Below, in pieces: positions 57,447 through 64,000 of a DNA stretch of 64,000 nt (positions are counted from its first letter, which is position 1; each line of letters starts with the position of its first letter). The stretch spans positions 23,118,387 through 23,182,386 of the forward strand of contig JAVDOI010000007.1 in the NCBI GenBank assembly GCA_032191485.1, in the 5' to 3' direction. Source of the stretch: Leptoclinus maculatus. Its lineage: Eukaryota; Chordata; Actinopteri; Perciformes; Stichaeidae. A program made the position numbers and the translations under genes. Under the pieces are notes generated by a model. The model was given only the letters and a program-made list of their open reading frames with translations. It made no database searches and was not told where the DNA came from.

Positions 57447-57925
57447 ACCGAATTTTTAATGAAACGAAACACACAAGGGTTGGCTGTGGATATGAAAAAG
57501 AACATACAATACAAGCCTTAAAAAATCCCTGAAGAGTTTGCAGATTATTATTATCATTCACACTTGACTGCAGACAACATTTTATAGCCTTTTTGAAAAG
57601 GATACTATACTATGATTATTAGTAGTTTATTATTTTTAAGACTTTTTATGACTATTTTTCACCATGCTATGGTCTTTTTTATGACATTCTATACTTTGAC
57701 TTTTAATGATTTGTTTTTCGACGGACTATATTATTACACACTATACTGTGACATTTTTGTTCCTTTTCATGACATACAATAATGACTTTTTATGGAATAC
57801 TATACTGTGACATTTTTTTGGCATACTGATCCATCACACGTTTAGGACATTTTTTGTGACATACTATGTCGCATAGTGCTTTTAGAATCCATCACCAACG
57901 TTGTGGGCATGTCGGCATGCCGCCG

Positions 57926-58230
57926 AACATTTAGCTCTCTGCACTTTTTGCAGAGGACGTGAGAGAGAGATCAAAAGCAGTGACGATTCAGTCACTTACA
58001 ACGCATCACACATGTGGAAAAACATGACCCCGACTCAGCCTTTAGAAGCAGGCTTAAAACCCCATCATGTTCTGCTGCCTTCCAATGTGTTTCTTTTGTA
58101 CACCAGGGTTATCTCTACATTTGTATACATGCTCTATTAAAGTTTTAATGTTTTTAAAGCTCTTTGAAACTTTGAAAAACACCTTAAAACCACATAACCA
58201 AAGGTTTCCTGTGCACAGGTTCACTGGAAA
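57926..58230 (+). repeat. Dispersed repeat, copy 1 of a local pair
   Basis: The block from GCAGAGGACGTGAGAG to TTTCCTGTGCACA, with CGACTCAGCCTTTAGAAGC and TTTAAAGCTCTTTGAAAC, is repeated in direct orientation at 61519-61770 within a catalase intron. The AAAGCTCTTTGAAAC end is reminiscent of a non-LTR element tail. Confidence 0.7.
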
Positions 58231-59797
58231 AGTGACAGGCTACATCATACATATTAAATGTGCTGTTGACTAACACGAATCTACCACAATGCATTGCACA
58301 CAGGACATTATCTGAGGTAACAACCTTTTGTCACGTCACACATTATTTCCCTCGAGTATAAAATGGTAAAATGTGCTGATGTGTATACCAACTGCTAAAA
58401 CAGTATATTACCAAGTGTAGCTACTTTTTATAATTTGTATGTAGTATTGATTTGGGACAAAGCCTTTTATGTGGAGTGATTATGTAGAGTGGGACACACC
58501 TGGATCCAAAGAGCCTAAAACAGAGATAAACCGAAACAGTAGTCCAGCAGCTGACACCTATTTGCATACTAGGTTGCTGGGAGGTAGATTTAAATGTCCT
58601 GTGGTTTACCCCTCTACTGGGTAAAGCACCAAACCAGCCAACCAGACAAGAAACCCACTAATGTCAGATTAAATCAGTCTTGCTGCCATTTTGATCACAT
58701 ACTGTGTCAAAAGATCCACGAAGATGCAAACCTGCTAAGACAGAAAGAAATGGAGACAAAGGGAAGCTGCTGATAAGCTTTGATTACAAGTTCATTCATA
58801 CACTAAACACACATCTCATCTGAAAAAGGTTCACTTGAACATTAATAAAAACAGAAATGTTACATCGAGATGATCATTTGAGAGTTTACAAATACACAAC
58901 AAAGCATGTGACATAGACAATTCCTATTGGACGGTGACATCTTTGATTGTTTGCTGCTGTGGATCTTTGTAGTCTGAACGTGACCAACATGATATCTTTA
59001 AACTGAAACTCAAATCATAAGTGATTCTTCTAGTTTAAGGGCAAAATTATCTGTATTTGGTAGTTTTAATCCACAAAAAGGCACTATTGTTTTAGCTGTA
59101 ATGGAAATAAGTCCTCATCTTGAACCTTACTTTCCCACAAGGAAAGAACTAACAGTAAGACTGACGAGGGTTTCCCATTGCCAGTTCTACTCATTCAAAT
59201 AAAACATAGTGATCATTGCCCATAGTGAACAAAAGCCCTGCCATTAGCACAGCCACGAGCCAATCCTGCAGAACAAATCAAGGTATTTTACAAACTTGAA
59301 CAAAGACTGAAGACATTCTCAATCGCTGGATTTGTTTTCCTTAAACTTAAGCCAAAGAAAAGAGTTGCATCATCATAACATAGTAGTACACACAAAACCT
59401 GAGTAATTAAACAAAACAATTATCACTTGTCATGGTACTCAACAGCAGTTGGGGTTAATTGATTTAATGCAGCCAAACAAAAATGCTAATACATTCAAAA
59501 TAATTGTAATTAGTTTCAAGGCCTTTATGTGCTAAAAGAATCAGACGCCACGATAGAGAGATTCATTCATCTCATCAGAGTATTGCTAGCTTTGAGAATT
59601 GTAAAGAAAATCAATAGTTTGGATTGACTGAATTAAAAATGAACTAACCCAACCCTGAACTACAAGGTTAGTATTCCAGTCTCGGCACCGACGGCAGTTT
59701 GAAAGTTAATCCCAATCTTGTCACTGGTAGTAGCAGTTGGTAATCACAAAAGTGCATTTGCTATAAGATAAATGGAAAGAGGCGGAAATGTAAGTCC
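58231..59797. other. 3' flank of catalase; no further gene seen
   Basis: The region next to 59797 is the catalase 3' UTR on the minus strand; I did not find a convincing AATAAA on that strand nearby (ATTAAA variants occur at 59463-59468 and 59065-59070). The rest is AT-rich non-coding DNA. Confidence 0.4.
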
Positions 59798-62700
59798 TCA
59801 CATCTTGGAGGACGCGGCGATGGCCGACACTCCTGGACGGCTGTAAACATGCACAGCTGAGTTCTGAGGAAGACAAAGTAAAAAAAAAAAAAAATGGCTT
59901 AAGTGTGCAGAATATAAACAGCATAGTCCACAATAAACTGGTGACATTACGAAATAAATGCAAAAAAATCTCATCTCACCACGAAGCGAAACATTATCCT
60001 ATGTCTACAAACGTAGGTGAATGTCCTACTTCTTTCATGGTACATATCTGGAAGGTATTTCAATTTGGAATAGAATGATGAAACCTGTATTTGAGCTAAA
60101 TGTTAACATGTTCACAATGCTGACATGCGTACGTTCAGCAGGTAATGTACACCACTTTTATAACCTTAGAATAGCCTGTTAGCATGCTAACATTTGCAGC
60201 TTAGAACTACACACAAAGTAGAGCCGAGGCTGATGGTAAAGTCATTTGTTTTCAAACTATTTGGTAATAAATTGAAGATCTAGACACATTTGGACTTTGA
60301 CCTGCTTGTGGTGCTAGATGAAAAAGGGACAATTACCTCAAAATCAGAAATGTCAAAGTCATGATGGCACTGGAGAAAATGTCAGACAATCACTTCAGTC
60401 ATTAGGAGTCATTGGTCACCTGTGGGCCGTGAGTGTCTGGACCAAGTTCTACGACTCAACACTGGATTTCACCTTACAGGAAATGAGTTTACCTTCTTGG
60501 CCTCCCCATTGTACTTGTTGAGAAGCGTCTGAACCTGGTTTCCATAGTCCGGATGGACAGCCTTCAAGTTCTCAACCTGCATGAAGAGCCAGACAATCAG
60601 ATTTTAAAAAAGGCCCTGAAAACACATTTTCAGCTTCTTATCACGAGTGAACTAAAATCTACCAAAGTGACGGTTCATTTGGTTACTTCTCATGAGAAGT
60701 CTGTATCTGTTTCTTCCTCTTTTGGTTTGAACTGGGCGGAGTTCTTTTTGGAAAAAGGAGATGTCACGTATTTTGGTGCACCAAATGTGACGACCGTTGG
60801 TGGGTTGTTTGGATTGGGTGGGTGTGATCGTGTCCAGGCAAAGCAGAATAGCGGTGTTGTCTTTTTAAAGTCTTGTTGTAAAGTGAGTTTAAACTATTGA
60901 AAATGAGCCGTTATTGTTGTACAGAAATACTTAAGAATTGAAGCCATGTTTTCAGGGGCTTTAAAAAGTTTCTCAATATCCAGTTACAGAGTTTCTTATA
61001 GATTCTTTTTTGCAAACTGAAAAACTGTTGTATGACAACAGTTCAAAAACAAAGCAGAAACCCTGAACTGAAAGCTTTACCCACATCCGCACAAGTCTCA
61101 GGGGGTTGTGTTGCTGGTGAGGGAGGCACGGAAGATAATGAACTCTGTAAAAGATATTCAAAACATCTCTGGTAGTTCTATGTACGATACTATGGGGGAC
61201 GACCACAACAGATACGAGCCCAATGAATCCAGACTGGGTTTGGTTACAGTGCTTCTGTGGTCGCGTGTGCATTAAGAATGTATTTTGTTTATTTCTCGAT
61301 CATAATCATGCAGTCGATACTCAAATGTTAAACATCACTTTCCCCCCCCCCCGACAACACCCATCCTGTTGAAAAACTGATTCACTGTATGAATGTCCCA
61401 AAACTTTCTCCAACCCAAAAGAGACTAAATACAAATTGTGTTACTCCACTACCCTAACAAATAACTGAAGTGTTAGCCTGCTGGTGAAGTACAAACAGCC
61501 AGACCTCTGAGAACAGTGGAACATTTTCTTTGCAGAGGACGTGAGCGTGAGATCAAAGCAGTCACTTACAAGGAAAAACATGACCCCGACTCAGCCTTTA
61601 GAAGCAGGCTTAAAACCCCATCATGTTCTGCTGCCTTCCAATGTGTTTATTTTGTACACCAGGGCTATCTCTACATTTGTATACATGCTCTTTTAAAGTT
61701 TTAATGTTTTTAAAGCTCTTTGAAACACGCCTTAAAACCACGTAACCAAATGTTTCCTGTGCACACTGGAAACATCCTGTGGTTTCAACATGAAGCTTAT
61801 CTGAATATGTGCAATTGTTTCCCCAACAATCACTGTCTATCTATAGAAATGATGAAGAGGATTGTGGATACAATAGGGAGGTGATGTGGACTCGCCATGC
61901 GTTTCTGGATGAAGAGCTGGGCTCCCTTCAGGGCTCCTGCCATGTTCTGGCAAAGTCTCTGGCGCTCCTCTTCGTTCAGGACCTGCGTGAAGAAGGTGCG
62001 AACCTGCAATAAAGCACAGAAGAAGAAGAAAAAAAAAAAAAAAAGTTGACAACCCGGTCAAAGTCGATTAACTCAAAATGAGATTCATAAACGAATTTCT
62101 TTAAGAAAACACAGTTTAAAAAGAACATCGAGTACCCCGCCAATATGCTAAGTAGCAGCAGGAATCCCACTTGGTGGGACATTAAATGATCTCCTTTGCA
62201 TGATTGTATTTTAATTGTGGGTAATAAGTAATTGATTATCAATTGATATGAATTTTATGTCTATAACATAATCACCATATAGAGCTGTTATGAACGACTT
62301 GCTTATTTACACATTGAGCATCATTATTTGGAGCCGTGTTTCTGATTCACTCTCTTTTAGTTCTGCTCATTAGCTGCTAAACGCTCCACTTTGTTCAGCA
62401 GCTTGTCTGCGGTTTGGTATTGGGCAGGAAGTGTACAGTGGGTTCACAAAAGCTCTTTTTCTTTCTTTTCTTTGCAGAAAGAAGCGCTGGTGAGAGCAGA
62501 AAGAGGAAACCAAAACAGTTGAGGTGAATGCTGGAAACGAGCTGAAAGAGGCTGAATGTCTTTGTGAAGCTGAGAGGAGCAGCAGAGTTGGGCGATAGTT
62601 CTCAGTAGGTTTGGCACTTTGAGAGACACACAAGTAGTCATATGATCCACTGTTGACGTAAACATATTCATCAGTGCAGCTTTCTAAATAACATTGAAAG

Positions 62701-63735
62701 TAAGTATTAAAACTGTAATAATATATTCATCAATCCTCTCACAACATGAACAGCAGTCTTCATCAACGCAACAGTAACAAGTACTTTCACATGAATTACA
62801 AAAAGAATAACGGTCACAATGTTGAAATAGTGACAGGTTTGCACAACAATGGAGGCCAATTTTGGAGAGAGAGTTAAGAGGACTGTTCGTGCAACATATT
62901 GTATTTTGTTTACAGTACAATACAGTAAGTCATTGTCAGTTAAAGAAAGTGTGTCTGATCATTTTGAACATGCGTATTGAGAATAAACAAGTTGCATTTA
63001 TATTCAAAGCATGCTACAAATGACAACGTCAAAGGCTTGTTAAGAGTTGTGTACTTAGTAAAAACAATGGGCAGCTGGCAGACTGGTCTATTTAATTGGT
63101 GCTTGTGTGTAAAGTTGTGATGTGAATACTGTGTGATTATCATTTAGAAGAGTTTATATAGTTTTGAATCAAGTGTTTGCTTTGGAAAGTACACTTTACA
63201 AAGGCTGTGAATGAATATATTGTATGTAATACACAAATCAAAAACACATATTTAACTCTTGGAGGCACACAGCTAAACACGGCTATAAATGTGTGACGCT
63301 ATCTTTACCTGTGTAAAATTATCTTCATCTGCACTGTTGTAACGTGCCACATCTGGAGACACCTGGAACTTGGACTCCACAAACTGAGGCTGGGTCTGCG
63401 GGGCACTGAAGCTGTTGGGAAAGTAGTTTGGAGCTCCACCTAGAGGCCAAACAGACGAAACACGGTTGAGTCGGCGAGGACAAAAAAAAAAATCAATGAT
63501 GGAAATGATGGAGCCACATCTCCTGCTTAAAACATTTATTTCGCCGTCCTTGTTACCGTTTGCACAGAGAAACGCACACGCCGGACAACAACCTACCCTG
63601 GTTATCGAACATGCACATCGGACCGTCGCGCTGGTAGTTGGTCACGCGGGTCCTGAAGGGGCAGTTTACGGGGATCTGCAGGTAGTTGGCTCCAAGCCGG
63701 TGTCGATGCGTGTCTGGGTAGGAGAAGAGGCGACC
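59798..63735 (-). CDS. cat: Catalase, C-terminal five coding exons (gene continues beyond window)
   Basis: Exons in gene order: 63597-63735, 63309-63439, 61896-62003, 60493-60576 and 59798-59863 (ending TGA), 175 codons in all. The first begins GRLFSYPDTHRHRLGANYLQ, which holds the proximal heme-ligand Tyr (human Tyr358) and the conserved Arg before it. Then come NYQRDGPMCMFDNQG, APNYFPNSFSAP and the C-terminal helical domain up to VHPDYGNQVQTLLNKYN. Catalase dismutates H2O2 in peroxisomes as a heme tetramer. The end SSKM fits the PTS1 rule [SAC][KRH][LM] better than mammalian KANL. The splice from 61896 uses a GC donor (ATG/GCGAGT), the others GT-AG. The N-terminal ~350 residues and catalytic His lie past position 64000. 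Frame is intact throughout. Confidence 0.95.
60090..60335. repeat. Dispersed teleost repeat in the last catalase intron
   Basis: CTGTTAGCATGCTAACATTTG, CTACACACAAAGTAGAGCCG and TTTGACCTGCTTGTGGTGC match a very common fish repeat as I remember it (TAGCATGCTAACATTTGC ... GATGGCGCTAGATGAAAAG). It occupies part of the last intron. Confidence 0.6.
61519..61770 (+). repeat. Dispersed repeat, copy 2 of a local pair
   Basis: Direct repeat of 57926-58230 with small deletions, inside the catalase intron between exons 61896-62003 and 60493-60576. Confidence 0.7.
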
Positions 63736-64000
63736 CTAGACAAAGACACGACACACAAGACATAGCACTGTTACACTGTAGGTCTCTAATACTGTCAAAG
63801 AAAGAGTCGACACCGAGCACGCTTTGAGAAATGTATTAACGAGCATTTAGTCCAGCTTTAGGTCTGCTGGAAGGGAATAAAACTATTAAGACCTTTAACA
63901 GGACACCATAGACACGCAGACATTCTCTGGCCACTACATATACAAACAGATTTAGGTATACCAATGGCAGCTTTAATAAATCATTGGACTTTTTGTGGGG

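Larger units (their letters stand above)
52521..57900. repeat. Segmental duplication module D (with a partial extra copy)
   Basis: 52531-53160 is a partial copy of the 35288-35900 block; 53163-53219 is an orphan piece of IFITM promoter; 53220-53347 an LTR fragment; 53727-54330 a second copy of the 35065 block; 54680-55720 matches 48645-49690; then IFITM copy D and the TACTATGAC-type tail (57590-57870). The mosaic implies more than one unequal exchange. Confidence 0.8.

Overview
The window is vertebrate nuclear DNA, almost certainly from a spiny-rayed teleost. It has widely spaced GT-AG exons, long (TG)n and (CA)n microsatellites, many teleost dispersed repeats, and CD225/IFITM and catalase genes. 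There are no operons or bacterial signals, and most open frames longer than 60 codons are not genes.

Layout. 1-14.0 kb: no gene recognised; SINE, hAT-like, Tc1-like and other repeats, plus some AT-homeobox-rich blocks that look like conserved non-coding DNA. 14.17-22.28 kb (minus): a complete 11-exon gene for a 362-residue Ldh_2-family (malate/L-lactate dehydrogenase type 2) oxidoreductase, with an 8-base first coding exon. 27.8-29.4 kb (minus): a complete two-exon IFITM5-like gene. 31.3-33.6 kb: a near-perfect ~170-bp-arm palindrome abutting a 1.2-kb CpG-rich minisatellite of 16-bp units. 33.9 kb (minus): an initiator tRNA-Met gene.

35.1-57.9 kb is a tandem segmental duplication of about four modules (A-D). 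Each module holds one two-exon IFITM gene on the minus strand (147, 167, 158 and 163 residues). Between them on the plus strand lie pieces of a second gene, which has a short cytoplasmic exon, a transmembrane exon and later segments faintly like a TNF ligand. The IFITM copies have an N-terminal collagen-like GYPGQP tract that varies in length, an ISRE ~100-180 bp upstream that is intact in two copies and damaged in two, and an IRF-type GAAACGAAAC element kept in all four. Transposons mark the duplication history: a hAT with an exact 8-bp target duplication in the intron of copy B, a hAT-like element with a broken BED-type finger between A and B, a truncated minus-strand endogenous retrovirus with a complete LTR between B and C (itself hit by a TTAA-flanked inverted-repeat element), and a solo LTR with a 5-bp target duplication in C.

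59.8-63.7 kb (minus): the last five coding exons of catalase (175 C-terminal residues, ending in the peroxisomal signal SKM). The 5' part lies beyond the window. All recognised genes are on the minus strand apart from the plus-strand gene remnants in the duplicated modules. The IFITM copies are the likely interferon-responsive part; catalase and the Ldh_2 enzyme are metabolic neighbours with no visible functional link.
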